Of a stretch of DNA of 64,000 nt, positions 42,757 to 52,332 are shown piece by piece (position 1 is the first letter of the stretch; each line of letters starts with the position of its first letter). The position numbers and the translations under genes were made by a program. Under the pieces are notes generated by a model. The model had not been told where the DNA came from. It ran no database searches and saw nothing but the letters and a program-made list of their open reading frames with translations. This DNA is from JANNXQ01 sp038238555 (lineage in GTDB: Bacteria; Verrucomicrobiota; Verrucomicrobiia; Chthoniobacterales; Chthoniobacteraceae): assembly GCA_038238555.1 (NCBI GenBank), contig JBBRXP010000003.1, forward strand, positions 1-64,000, written 5' to 3'.

Positions 42757-44646
42757 ATGTGCGGCATCTACGGTCAGGTTGGATCGATCCCGGTGGACGA
42801 GCGGCTGGCGCAGCTCGCGACCGACAAGTTAGTCCATCGCGGACCCGACGAGCGCGGCTCGTGGCACGAAGGCACGGTGTTTCTAGGGATGCGCCGCTTA
42901 AGCATCATCGATCTGGCAGGCGGGCAACAGCCGATCTGGAATGAAGACAAGACGCTGTGCGTGATCCAAAATGGAGAACTTTATAACTTTCTCGATCTAA
43001 GACCGGAGTTGGAGGTCAAAGGTCACGTCTTTCGCACCCGCAGCGACACGGAAGTGATCTTACACGCCTTTGAGGAATGGGGACCCGATTGCCTGCGCCG
43101 CTTTAACGGCATGTTTGCCTTCGCGATTTGGGACCAGCGGCGCAAGTGTCTTTTTCTAGCTCGCGACCGGATCGGAGAGAAGCCGCTTTATTATTACCGC
43201 GATCGGGAACGGCTTATTTTTGCTTCCGAGATCAAAGCAATCCTTGCCGACCCTTCGGTTCCCAGGGAGATGGCGCCTCGCGGACTGGCAAACTTTCTGG
43301 CATCCGGCTACGCCGTGGCACCGGACACCATGTATCGTCATATTTCCAAGCTTCCCGCCGGGCACTATCTGCTCGCGCAAGATGGGGAGATTCGGATCGT
43401 CGAGTATTGGGATGTAGGCGACGAACCGCAGTTATCCGGAGACAATGTACTGAGCGATGCGGAATACGGTACGCGCGTCCGTGCGCTCACGGATGACTCC
43501 GTCCGTCGCCGGATGATTGCCGATGTGCCGGTGGGCGCTTTCTTAAGTGGCGGCGTGGATTCAAGCGCCATCGTCGCCTTGATGAAGAAACACGCCAATG
43601 GACCGGTGAAAACCTTCGCGCTCGGTTTTACAATCGGCGGCGCTTACAATGAGTTATCCGACGCACGGCGGGTTGCCGATTATCTCGGCACGGAACATTA
43701 CGAACTGCACGTCGAGGAGATGGACCTTGTCCAGACATTGCGGACGCTCGTCTATCATTACGATGAACCGTTCGGCGACGCCGCCAGTTTTCCACTCTAC
43801 CTGCTCAGCCGGTTTGCGCGCGAGCACGTAAAGGTGGTCTTGTCTGGCGACGGCGGGGATGAGTTATTCGGCGGTTATCGGCGCTATGCCGTGGATCGAT
43901 TCGCGTCGCTCTACCAATGCCTGCCCAATGTATTGACCAAACAACTTATTCCAGCGCTGGCCGAGCGCCTGCCACGAGTGCGCCGGATCAAACGAACACT
44001 TAGGACGCTGCCTATTACTGACCCGGCTCGACGCTATGCCTCCTGGTTGGTTGTCTTTTCGCGCGATATGCAAGCCGAGTTGCTGGAAAATGGGCTCTAC
44101 CAGGCGGATTACGATCCGGCCTGGCAGTATCCGCATTACTATAACAGGTTAAATGGCAGCACGGCCTCCGACCATCTTAACCGGCTGATGTACACAGACG
44201 TAAAAACGCTGCTGGTGGACGGCTACATGGAGAAGGCGGACAAGGCCACGATGGCGTGCAGCCTCGAGGCGCGGCTGCCATTGCTCGATCATCGGCTGGT
44301 CGAGCTGGCATTCCAGATTCCAGGCAGGTGCAAGATTCGCGGCAATCAGATGAAACGAGTATTCAAGCGCGCAGTCGCCGATCTGCTGCCCGCCGAAGTT
44401 CTTCGGAAGCCTAAGCACGGCTTTGCCGTGCCGACAGACCCGTGGTTTCGGGGCAAGCTGAAGTCTTTTACTTTCGACGTACTGCTGGACGACCGCGCGA
44501 GAAGACGAGGTTACTTCAATACCGCCTTCATCGAGCGTCTGTGGCGCGAACATGTTGAGGGCCGCCACGTGTGGAGCGCGCAACTGTGGCTTCTGCTCAA
44601 TTTCGAGTTATGGCACCGAATCTATCTGGATGGCGATAGCATATGA
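42757..44646 (+). CDS. AsnB-type glutamine-hydrolysing amidotransferase (second copy)
   Basis: The 629-residue protein has Cys2 (MCGIYGQVG), KLVHRGPDERGSWHE in the glutaminase domain, and GAFLSGGVDSSAI near 260 with VVLSGDGGDELFGGYRRY in the synthetase. The C-terminal EVLRKPKHGFAVPTDPWFRG matches the exosortase-linked amidotransferases that I recall from EPS clusters. It shares the family with the 37249 gene but is not a close duplicate. Its stop overlaps the next GT4 start by four bases. Confidence 0.85.
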   Translation: MCGIYGQVGSIPVDERLAQLATDKLVHRGPDERGSWHEGTVFLGMRRLSIIDLAGGQQPIWNEDKTLCVIQNGELYNFLDLRPELEVKGHVFRTRSDTEVILHAFEEWGPDCLRRFNGMFAFAIWDQRRKCLFLARDRIGEKPLYYYRDRERLIFASEIKAILADPSVPREMAPRGLANFLASGYAVAPDTMYRHISKLPAGHYLLAQDGEIRIVEYWDVGDEPQLSGDNVLSDAEYGTRVRALTDDSVRRRMIADVPVGAFLSGGVDSSAIVALMKKHANGPVKTFALGFTIGGAYNELSDARRVADYLGTEHYELHVEEMDLVQTLRTLVYHYDEPFGDAASFPLYLLSRFAREHVKVVLSGDGGDELFGGYRRYAVDRFASLYQCLPNVLTKQLIPALAERLPRVRRIKRTLRTLPITDPARRYASWLVVFSRDMQAELLENGLYQADYDPAWQYPHYYNRLNGSTASDHLNRLMYTDVKTLLVDGYMEKADKATMACSLEARLPLLDHRLVELAFQIPGRCKIRGNQMKRVFKRAVADLLPAEVLRKPKHGFAVPTDPWFRGKLKSFTFDVLLDDRARRRGYFNTAFIERLWREHVEGRHVWSAQLWLLLNFELWHRIYLDGDSI

Positions 44647-45866
44647 GTAAGATAAAGGTCGCTCACGTGACGACGGTCGCGATGTCGCTGCGAGGTTTGC
44701 TGCTTAACCAGCTCCTGCATTTGAAAGCGGCGGGTTATGAAGTGTTCGGCATTTCATCTCCCGGCTCCGCTGTGGCTCAGGTGACCGCTGCTGGCATCCC
44801 ACACATTGCCGTTCCGATTAGTCGTAATGTAACTCCGTTTGTCGATTTTGCTTCGCTCTGGCGCCTCTATCGGCTCATGCGACGCGAGCGATTCGACATC
44901 GTGCATACCCATACGCCGAAAGCCGGGCTTCTGGGCCAACTTGCAGCGCGCATGGCGGGCGTGCCGGTGGTGGTGAATACGGTGCATGGATTTTATTTCC
45001 ACGAACACATGCGACCGCGAGCGCGGCGCTTTTACATCGCGATGGAAACGATTGCCGCGCTTTGTTCCGATCTTATCCTCTCACAAAACGCCGAAGACAT
45101 TCAGACAGCGCTGGATGAAAGTATCTGCCAGCCGGACAAGATCAGGCATCTTGGAAACGGCATCGATCTCGCGCAATACAATCCCGACAATGTTACCCAG
45201 GAAGCGGCGGGTGCGTTGCGCCAGCAACTCGGCATCCCCGCAGGCACACCGGTGGTTGGATTTGTCGGTCGGCTTGCTGCTAGAAGAAAGGGGTTTCTCG
45301 ATTTTCTTTCGGCTGCGCAGAAGATAGCTACTCGGTTGCCGGATGCGCGCTTTCTGGTCGTGGGCGCCGCGGATCGTGGGAAGCCAGACGCAGTCGAGCC
45401 GTGCGTGGCGGCCAACTATGGGATCGCCGAGCGCTGCGTATTTGCCGGATTTCAACCGAACGACGCTCTTCCCGGCTTCTACAAGATCATGAACGTTCTG
45501 GTGTTGCCTTCGCTTTTCGAGGGAGTGCCACGCGTGGTGATGGAAGCCTCCGCGATGGGAATACCCAGCGTGGCAAGCGACGTAAAGGGGAACCGCGAAG
45601 CGATAACGAACGGCGTGAACGGTTTGCTGGTTGCGCTTGGCGATGTGGAGGCGCTGGCGGCCGCCATCTTGAAGATTCTCACTGAACCGGAAACTGCCCG
45701 ACACATGAGCGACGGCGCCCGGCGGATTGCTGGCGAACGCTTCGACGAACGGTTGGTCTTCGACAAGGTCGAGGCTGAGTATTCACGCCTTTTGCAGGAA
45801 GAAGGTTGTCTTCCACCCATGCAATGTTATGCCCACAATCGGTCAAGTAACATCGTGCGAACATGA
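44643..45866 (+). CDS. Glycosyltransferase family 4 (second of two)
   Basis: The 407-residue GT-B enzyme starts SKIKVAHVTTVAMSLRGLL. The Rossmann-like N-terminal half carries VHTHTPKAGLLGQLAARM. The C-terminal half has GFVGRLAARRKGFLDFLSAA and the sugar-donor motif LPSLFEGVPRVVMEASAMG (E-x7-E near 290-298). It resembles the galactosyl- or N-acetylhexosaminyl-transferases of capsule loci. The acceptor is unknown. The start overlaps the amidotransferase stop, and the phosphatase start overlaps its own stop. Confidence 0.88.
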   Translation: MSKIKVAHVTTVAMSLRGLLLNQLLHLKAAGYEVFGISSPGSAVAQVTAAGIPHIAVPISRNVTPFVDFASLWRLYRLMRRERFDIVHTHTPKAGLLGQLAARMAGVPVVVNTVHGFYFHEHMRPRARRFYIAMETIAALCSDLILSQNAEDIQTALDESICQPDKIRHLGNGIDLAQYNPDNVTQEAAGALRQQLGIPAGTPVVGFVGRLAARRKGFLDFLSAAQKIATRLPDARFLVVGAADRGKPDAVEPCVAANYGIAERCVFAGFQPNDALPGFYKIMNVLVLPSLFEGVPRVVMEASAMGIPSVASDVKGNREAITNGVNGLLVALGDVEALAAAILKILTEPETARHMSDGARRIAGERFDERLVFDKVEAEYSRLLQEEGCLPPMQCYAHNRSSNIVRT

Positions 45867-48553
45867 AACCTCCACGCAATCTTCGGCTACTGATACGCCC
45901 TGTTTTTTCGTTGTGCTCGTTGATTGGATGGGCCCCTGCGGCATTGGCGGCCGGTTATGCTCTTTCTTTTGATGGGATCAATGACTACGTCACATTCGGC
46001 CCCGCCCCTGGATTGGGCGCCGCGACTTTTACCATCGAAACATGGTTCAGCCGGCAAGGGCCCGGGATCAGTGCTTCGACGGGATTTGGCGGCGCCGATG
46101 CCATCCCGTTGGTGGCTAAAGGCCGGGCGGAAGTGGATGGGACTAACCAGGACATGAATTACTTTCTCGGGATTCGAGCTTCTGACGGTGTCTTGGTTGC
46201 CGATTTCGAAGAAGGGGCGACAGGAGCTTCACCGGGGCTGAATCATCCTATTGCGGGAGTTACTCCGGTGCAGAATGGCATCTGGTATCACGCAGCCGCC
46301 ACTTACGACGGCACAAATTGGCAGTTGTTTCTAAACGGAACTCTGGAGGCCATAGCTCTCGTGGGACAGTCTCCACAGGCGGATAGCATTCAGCACGCTT
46401 CCTTGGGTTCGGCGCTGGATTCCAACGGCGTCGCGGCTGGATTTTTCAACGGGGTGATGGATGAGGTCCGCATCTGGAACCATGCCCGATCTGCCCAGGA
46501 GATTGGCACTAACTGGAAATTGGAAATCTCCTCGGCGCCCGGACTGGTGGCACGGTGGGGATTGAATGAAGGCGTCGGCCTTGCGGCGCTCGATAGTTCA
46601 GGCGGTGGGACCGCAGGCACGCTGGCTAATGGCCCGCGCTGGGTGGGAGGATTCGATCCAAGCGGTATGCCGCTGCTTACTCGGGGACCCTACTTGCAGA
46701 TGGGCACACCGACCAGCATGGTGATCCGCTGGCGCACGGACGAGGCTACCGATAGCCGTGTATCTTACGGGACAACGCAAGGGATTTTAACCTATACTGC
46801 GGATAACCTGACGACGACTGCCGAACACGAAGCAAGGCTTGCCGGCCTTCTGCCGCAAACACGTTACTTCTATTCCGTGGGCTCAACCACGGAGACGCTC
46901 GCCTCCGGCGCGGACTTTTCCTTTGTAACCGCCGCGCCCGCCCAGATGGCACGGCCAACGCGGATTTGGGTGCTGGGTGATTCCGGAACGGCGGATGCGA
47001 ACGCGGCGGCTGTTCGCGATGCTTACGGGATCTTCAACGGTGCACGATATACAGACGCCTTGCTGATGACGGGCGACAACGCATACGAGCAGGGGACCGA
47101 GTTGGAATACCAAGGCGCGGTATTTGGCATGTATCCGGCGATTCTGCGGCAATCTGTGTTATGGCCGGCCCTTGGCAATCACGACACAGCAGAGTCCAGC
47201 AACCCGCCGCTCGATTTGCCCTACTTTAACCTGTTCACATTACCCACCGCCGGTGAAGCGGGCGGTCGTCCATCGGGAACGGAGAAGTATTACTCATACG
47301 ACATGGCAAACATTCACTTCATCTGCCTGGACTCGATGTCATCGAGCCGGCTGCTGGGAGGTGCCATGCTAACATGGTTGCGCGGCGATCTCGCCTCGAC
47401 CACACAAGATTGGATTGTGGCTTACTGGCATCATCCGCCTTACTCGAAAGGCGAGGTGGTGGATAGCGACACGGATCCCATCTCCATCGAGATGCGGCAA
47501 AATGTGTTACCGCTCCTGGAGGCAGGCGGTGTCGATCTAGTGCTACTCGGCCACACCCACTTGTACGAGCGCTCCTTCCTGCTCAATGGACACTACGGTC
47601 TGGCGGGCACCCTCACCGGCTCGATGATCGTTAACGGCGGAGACGGCCGGGAAGATGGCACTGGGGTGTACAGAAAGCCGGGAGGTGGCCCCGCTGCGAA
47701 CCAGGGCGCAGTCTATCTCACCATCGCGACCTCCGGCGATCCTTCCTCTATCGTGCGCCGTCATCCGGCACTGTTCACTGCGCTGAACGGTCTGGGTTCT
47801 GTGGTGCTCGACGTAAATGGGAACCGGCTCGACGCGAAGTTTCTCCGCGATACTGGGGCGATCGACGACTACTTTTCAATCGTCAAAGATATCCCTAATT
47901 TTCCGCCGACCATCAGTGTGACAAGTCCAAAGGAAGGCGCGGTCTTTACCGCTCCTGCGTCAATTGCGATCAGCGCCAATGCGGCCGACAGCGACGGTGC
48001 GGTAAGGCAAGTGGACTTTTATGCGGAAAATGCGCCGATCGCTACGGACGCACTGGCGCCGTTCAGCATAACATGGAAAGTCTCCGCGCCCGGCTACTAC
48101 GCTCTCAGCGCAGCGGCGACCGATAACCTCGGCGCCACGACCTCCTCGGCCGCGGTCCATATTACCGTGAAGGTACCGCCCATCCCGGCGGCGCCCACGG
48201 GCTTGAAGGCAGCGGCCAGGAACCAGGGAATCAGTCTCATTTGGAATGCGCGCGCGGCCGCCACAAGCTACAATGTAAAGCGCTCCACTGTCAGCGGTGG
48301 ACCTTACACTACGATTAAGAGCGGACATACAACGACCAGTTATATGGACTTTGCGGTCACCAACAGGGTGACTTATTACTATGTCATCACTGCGGTAAAT
48401 CTGGGCGGCGAGAGCGCCAAATCAAATCAGGTAAGCGCTCGAGCGGGCGTGACCGCACCGACGGCGCCGACCCGCCCCGTGACTGTGCCTGGCGACGGGA
48501 GCTATGTAGGCCCCCTATCGACGGACGCGACCTCCAGAGTAGGATCGCACTGA
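45863..48553 (+). CDS. Exported LamG/purple-acid-phosphatase-like protein with Ig and Fn3 domains
   Basis: The 896-residue protein has a signal peptide (residues 1-30). A LamG domain (30-235) ends in GVMDEVRIWNHARSAQEIG. A purple-acid-phosphatase N domain follows (270-355; GPYLQMGTPTSMVIRWRTDE), then a metallophosphatase domain with WVLGDSGTADAN (near 368), GDNAYEQG (near 403), GNHD (near 437), YWHHPPY (near 522) and GHTHLYERS (near 562). An Ig-like and a fibronectin type III domain follow to about 865. There is no PEP-CTERM or LPXTG signal at the end. It sits between a glycosyltransferase and the PglC-like gene and is translationally coupled to the former. It may remove phosphate from polymer or from a scavenged substrate. 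Confidence 0.82.
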   Translation: MKPPRNLRLLIRPVFSLCSLIGWAPAALAAGYALSFDGINDYVTFGPAPGLGAATFTIETWFSRQGPGISASTGFGGADAIPLVAKGRAEVDGTNQDMNYFLGIRASDGVLVADFEEGATGASPGLNHPIAGVTPVQNGIWYHAAATYDGTNWQLFLNGTLEAIALVGQSPQADSIQHASLGSALDSNGVAAGFFNGVMDEVRIWNHARSAQEIGTNWKLEISSAPGLVARWGLNEGVGLAALDSSGGGTAGTLANGPRWVGGFDPSGMPLLTRGPYLQMGTPTSMVIRWRTDEATDSRVSYGTTQGILTYTADNLTTTAEHEARLAGLLPQTRYFYSVGSTTETLASGADFSFVTAAPAQMARPTRIWVLGDSGTADANAAAVRDAYGIFNGARYTDALLMTGDNAYEQGTELEYQGAVFGMYPAILRQSVLWPALGNHDTAESSNPPLDLPYFNLFTLPTAGEAGGRPSGTEKYYSYDMANIHFICLDSMSSSRLLGGAMLTWLRGDLASTTQDWIVAYWHHPPYSKGEVVDSDTDPISIEMRQNVLPLLEAGGVDLVLLGHTHLYERSFLLNGHYGLAGTLTGSMIVNGGDGREDGTGVYRKPGGGPAANQGAVYLTIATSGDPSSIVRRHPALFTALNGLGSVVLDVNGNRLDAKFLRDTGAIDDYFSIVKDIPNFPPTISVTSPKEGAVFTAPASIAISANAADSDGAVRQVDFYAENAPIATDALAPFSITWKVSAPGYYALSAAATDNLGATTSSAAVHITVKVPPIPAAPTGLKAAARNQGISLIWNARAAATSYNVKRSTVSGGPYTTIKSGHTTTSYMDFAVTNRVTYYYVITAVNLGGESAKSNQVSARAGVTAPTAPTRPVTVPGDGSYVGPLSTDATSRVGSH

Positions 48554-48642
48554 TTTGAGCATTGCCGGCGCCTGGGTCTCGAGAGCGTGTGGATCGCTGG
48601 CGTCGAAGTTACAGAAAGCAACACATAACGACCTATACCGCG

Positions 48643-49344
48643 ATGAAAGAGCCACGCATGATGCAACGCGTTCAACCCGGCAAGCGGATCCTCGATCTCG
48701 CTTTAGCGGTGCCGGCCATGATCCTTCTTGCCCCCGCGTTTGCAGCGGCCGCACTGCTGGTTGCCGTGGGAATGGGTACGCCCGTTCTCTTCCGCCAGCA
48801 GCGCCCTGGCCTTCTTGGCCGGCCCTTTACCCTTCTAAAGCTACGCACGATGACAGACGCACGCGACGGGGAAGGTAACTTAAAGTTGGATGCCGAACGG
48901 ATGACGCGCCTCGGCCGATTCCTGCGCAAGACGAGTCTCGATGAACTGCCGCAACTCTGGAACGTAATGCGTGGCGATATGTCCCTGGTCGGACCGAGAC
49001 CGCTGATGTGGGATTACCTGTCTTATTACACACCCGAGCAAATGCGACGGCATGAAGCGATGCCCGGAATCACCGGATGGGCACAAATCAATGGCAGAAA
49101 TGGTGTGCCGTTTAGTGGCCGGCTGAAGCTCGATGTCTGGTATGTGGATCACTGGAGCCTGTGGCTCGATGTGACAATACTTTGCCGGACATTTTTGAGC
49201 GTCCTCTTTTCTCGTGGAGTGCTGCTCGATCAGCCTTTGCATGAAATGGACGATCTTGGGCTTCATGCTTCCACACGCAAGAGGAGGAGCGCGGCCGCGG
49301 GAGACAAAACAACGCCCGTGAACGGAAGGCCCGAGGGGCGATAA
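48643..49344 (+). CDS. PglC-like phosphoglycosyl transferase (first sugar)
   Basis: About 233 residues from the ATG at 48643; an upstream frame reaches 48562. It has a re-entrant membrane helix (about 12-40, ILDLALAVPAMILLAPAF), then FRQQRPGLLGRPFTLLKLRT near 50-70 and DELPQLWNVMRGDMSLVGPR near 99-118. This is the monotopic phosphoglycosyl transferase (WcaJ/PglC type) that puts sugar-1-phosphate on undecaprenyl phosphate. Its small size and GNLKL region fit PglC. A 90-base gap with no clear terminator separates it from the phosphatase gene. Confidence 0.88.
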   Translation: MKEPRMMQRVQPGKRILDLALAVPAMILLAPAFAAAALLVAVGMGTPVLFRQQRPGLLGRPFTLLKLRTMTDARDGEGNLKLDAERMTRLGRFLRKTSLDELPQLWNVMRGDMSLVGPRPLMWDYLSYYTPEQMRRHEAMPGITGWAQINGRNGVPFSGRLKLDVWYVDHWSLWLDVTILCRTFLSVLFSRGVLLDQPLHEMDDLGLHASTRKRRSAAAGDKTTPVNGRPEGR

Positions 49345-49375
49345 CCAAGCACCTATCACATTCGAAGTTTCAAGT

Positions 49376-51163
49376 ATGCCGATGCAGATGCAAATCCTGC
49401 GAACCGGGGACAGTGACCAATGGACCAGCGCGCTGGCAGAGTCGTTACAATACGATTTCTACCACCTGCCCGGCTACCATGCCCTCGCCGAGAGCCGGGG
49501 AGAAGGCATCGGTCACCTGCTGGTCTTTCGCGAACAGGACTATTGTATCGCCCTCCCGCTCCTACTGCGGTCGGTGGATACAGTGGAAGGTCTCGAAGGA
49601 GCTGGAAACGGTTGGAAAGATGCCACGTCGGTCTATGGCTACGCCGGACCCGTTGCGTCGCACGCGGAAATTCCGGCGCTCGTCCTGGCAAAATTTCGGC
49701 GTGCGTTGCGCGAGACGCTGCTCGGCATGGGAGTAGTCTCGGTATTCTCTCGGCTGCATCCGTTGTTTGCGCAGCAATCCCTCCTATCCGGCCTGGGCGA
49801 TCATGTGGGGCAGGGGCAGACCGTATCCGTCGATCTTACTGAGCCACTGGATGTGCAGCGCGCGAACTATCGTCGAAACCATCGCAGGAACATTCAGACT
49901 CTCGAGAAAATCGGCGTGACCTGCATCCGCGATGAGAGGCTGGAATACTTGCATGACTTTGTAGGTCTTTATCACGAAGCGATGCGTCGTGTGCATGCTG
50001 AGGAGAGTTACTTTTTCGATGAGAGTTACTTTGCGAATCTCGCCTCGTGTCTGGGAGAGGCCATGCAGTTATTCGTCTGCCGACTCGAGGGCGAAGTCAT
50101 CTGCGGTGGATTTTTTACGGCCTTGAATTCCATTGCACAGGCCCATCTCGCCGGCGCATTGGATAAGTATGTGGACCTCTCCTCGCCGAAGCTGCTTTAC
50201 GACCGGGTCTCCTTGTGGGCGCGCGAGCGCGGATGCCGCATCTTCCATCTCGGAGGCGGCGTGGGTGCGCAGACGGACTCCGTGTTCTACTTCAAAGCGG
50301 GATTTTCCGACCGCAGGCATGAGTTCTCGACGTGGCGTTGGGTGATCGATCCGCAGGTTTACAAGCGATTGTGCGAAGAAAAGGCGCGGTGGAATGACAG
50401 GAAAGGGTTGCGGTTCGTTTCGACGGATTTTTTTCCCGAGTATTGGTGTTCGACGATGTCTCCTGCGCCGTCGTACGATGGGCAATCAGGCCATGCACTT
50501 TTCCGCGCTTCCCGTGTGCCGGTTCCATGCGGAACCCAGAAACAAGCTATCCCGATGAAGGGAGAAAAGGGCATCGTCGTGATCGGCGCGGGCGGTCACG
50601 CAAAGGTCATTCTGAGCACCCTCACGGCGTGCGGGCGATGGGTGGCGGGAGTATTCGACGACGATGCCACCAAGTGGGGAAGCAAAGCGCTGGGCGCCCG
50701 CATTTCTCCGCTGGAAAGAGAACGCGGCGGCAGCGCGATCATCGGCATCGGCGACAATCGTCGCCGGATGGAATTGGCGAGAACCTTGAACTTTCAGTGG
50801 GAAATCGCCGTGCATCCGAATGCCTGCGTGGACCTTTCGGTGCAACTTGGCCCGGGCTCGGTGGTGTTTGCGGGTGTGATCGTTCAGCCCGATACGGTCA
50901 TCGGCGAGCACGTGATTCTGAACACCGGCGCCACGATCGATCACGACTGTATTATTGCCGATTTCACGCACATCGCTCCGGGAGTGCGGCTGGCTGGCGG
51001 CGTCGAAATCGGCGAGGGCGCATTCCTCGGCATTGGTTGCTCGGTGATCCCCGGCGTGAAGATAGGCCGGTGGAGCACAGTCGGAGCGGGAGCGGTGGTC
51101 ATCCGGGACGTGCCGGAGGGCGCCGTGGTGCTGGGCGTGCCCGCGAGAGTGCTCAAGTCATGA
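49376..51163 (+). CDS. Fusion of a FemAB-like transferase and a PglD/NeuD-like O/N-acetyltransferase
   Basis: The frame runs uninterrupted for 595 residues. Residues 1 to about 370 are the paralog of the stand-alone FemAB gene (SDRRHEFSTWRWVIDPQVYK near the end). After a linker (near 375-393) comes a second complete domain from KGIVVIGAGGHAKVILSTL, with the Rossmann-like GAGGHA site and hexapeptide left-handed helix repeats (VILNTGATIDHDCIIADF, VWHIAPG-like and EIGEGAFLGIGCSVIPG). That is the PglD/NeuD acetyltransferase. His in IDHDCII (near 522) is the catalytic candidate. An internal ATG at 50555 could serve the second domain alone. The fusion couples two acyl-transfer steps. Confidence 0.8.
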   Translation: MPMQMQILRTGDSDQWTSALAESLQYDFYHLPGYHALAESRGEGIGHLLVFREQDYCIALPLLLRSVDTVEGLEGAGNGWKDATSVYGYAGPVASHAEIPALVLAKFRRALRETLLGMGVVSVFSRLHPLFAQQSLLSGLGDHVGQGQTVSVDLTEPLDVQRANYRRNHRRNIQTLEKIGVTCIRDERLEYLHDFVGLYHEAMRRVHAEESYFFDESYFANLASCLGEAMQLFVCRLEGEVICGGFFTALNSIAQAHLAGALDKYVDLSSPKLLYDRVSLWARERGCRIFHLGGGVGAQTDSVFYFKAGFSDRRHEFSTWRWVIDPQVYKRLCEEKARWNDRKGLRFVSTDFFPEYWCSTMSPAPSYDGQSGHALFRASRVPVPCGTQKQAIPMKGEKGIVVIGAGGHAKVILSTLTACGRWVAGVFDDDATKWGSKALGARISPLERERGGSAIIGIGDNRRRMELARTLNFQWEIAVHPNACVDLSVQLGPGSVVFAGVIVQPDTVIGEHVILNTGATIDHDCIIADFTHIAPGVRLAGGVEIGEGAFLGIGCSVIPGVKIGRWSTVGAGAVVIRDVPEGAVVLGVPARVLKS

Positions 51164-52287
51164 ATCCTCGCACTTACCTCTCTCCGCCCCACATGGGCGA
51201 CGAAGAGCTCATATTGGTGAAAGAGGCATTTGCGACTAACTGGATCGCGCCGCTCGGGCCGCACGTCGATGCTTTTGAAAAGGAACTTGCAGCCTGTGTC
51301 GGCGCTTCCCACGCAGTCGCGCTGTCCTCCGGCACTGCCGCCATTCATCTCGCGCTGCGCCTGTTGGGGCTCGAACGCGGCGAGGAGGTGCTCTGCCCCT
51401 CCCTTACATTCAGCGCCAGCGCCAATCCCATTCTTTATGAAGGAGGAGCGCCTGTCTTTATCGACTCCGAACTTTCGACGTGGAATATGAATCCGGAGTT
51501 ACTTTGCGAAGAACTCGAAGCTGGCGCCGCGCGGGGTAAGTTGCCGCGGGCAGTGATCGTGGTCGATCTTTACGGACAGAGCGCGGACTACGATCCCATC
51601 CTGGCAACGTGCGCGAGTTATAACGTGCCTGTTATCCAGGATTCGGCGGAAGCGCTTGGCGCCACTTATAAGGGACAACCAGTAGGAACCCAGGGCCGTT
51701 GCAGCGTCTTCTCCTTCAATGGAAATAAGATCATCACCACTTCCGGCGGCGGCATGTTAGTCTCCGAAGATGCGCATATGATCGAACGCGCGCGCTTTCT
51801 TGCCACGCAGGCGCGCGATCCGGCGCCGCACTATCAGCACTCCGCAGTCGGCTTTAACTATCGCATGAGCAACGTGCTCGCCGGCATCGGGCGCGGCCAG
51901 CTCCGTGCTCTGCCGGAGCGCGTCGCCGCGCGCAAGCGCAACCGGCTTTTTTACGAATCCCGATTGAGCGCGTTGCCCGGCATCTGCTTCATGCCCATTG
52001 CCTCGCATGGGGAGCCTAACTACTGGCTGACTTGTGTTACTATCGATCCAGCCGAATTCGGAGCGACGCGAGAGGAAGTGCGGCTCGCGCTCGAGGCCGC
52101 GAATATCGAATCCCGGCCTGTGTGGAAGCCCCTGCATCTCCAGCCAGTATTTGCCGGTTGCCGGGTGCGGGGCGGAGCGGTCGCGGCGGAAATCTTCGAG
52201 CAAGGGCTTTGCCTCCCGAGCGGGTCTGCACTTACCGAAGCCAGCCTGGCGCTCATCTGCGAGATCGTGCAGGGCCTTCGCAAATAG
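51160..52287 (+). CDS. PLP-dependent sugar aminotransferase (PglE/DegT family)
   Basis: The 375-residue enzyme starts with the ATG that overlaps the preceding stop (ATGA). It has the DegT/DnrJ/EryC1 fold: VALSSGTAAIHLALRLLGL, VIQDSAEALGATYKG and SFNGNKIITTSGGGMLV, where Lys (near 188) would bind PLP. It transfers an amino group to a 4-keto sugar nucleotide. Next to PglC-, PglD- and PglF-like genes it most likely makes the 4-amino precursor of a bacillosamine-type sugar. Family membership does not by itself fix the C4 or C3 position. Confidence 0.85.
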   Translation: MNPRTYLSPPHMGDEELILVKEAFATNWIAPLGPHVDAFEKELAACVGASHAVALSSGTAAIHLALRLLGLERGEEVLCPSLTFSASANPILYEGGAPVFIDSELSTWNMNPELLCEELEAGAARGKLPRAVIVVDLYGQSADYDPILATCASYNVPVIQDSAEALGATYKGQPVGTQGRCSVFSFNGNKIITTSGGGMLVSEDAHMIERARFLATQARDPAPHYQHSAVGFNYRMSNVLAGIGRGQLRALPERVAARKRNRLFYESRLSALPGICFMPIASHGEPNYWLTCVTIDPAEFGATREEVRLALEAANIESRPVWKPLHLQPVFAGCRVRGGAVAAEIFEQGLCLPSGSALTEASLALICEIVQGLRK

Positions 52288-52332
52288 ATCGAGCGCTCGC
52301 AGACTGTCGAAGCACTCAATATCGCGCCGAGG

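Noticed and set aside
50443..51159. N-terminal extension of the aminotransferase by over 200 codons
   Set aside because: It overlaps the PglD-like domain in another frame and lacks structure; the ATG at 51160 fits the family length and the ATGA overlap.
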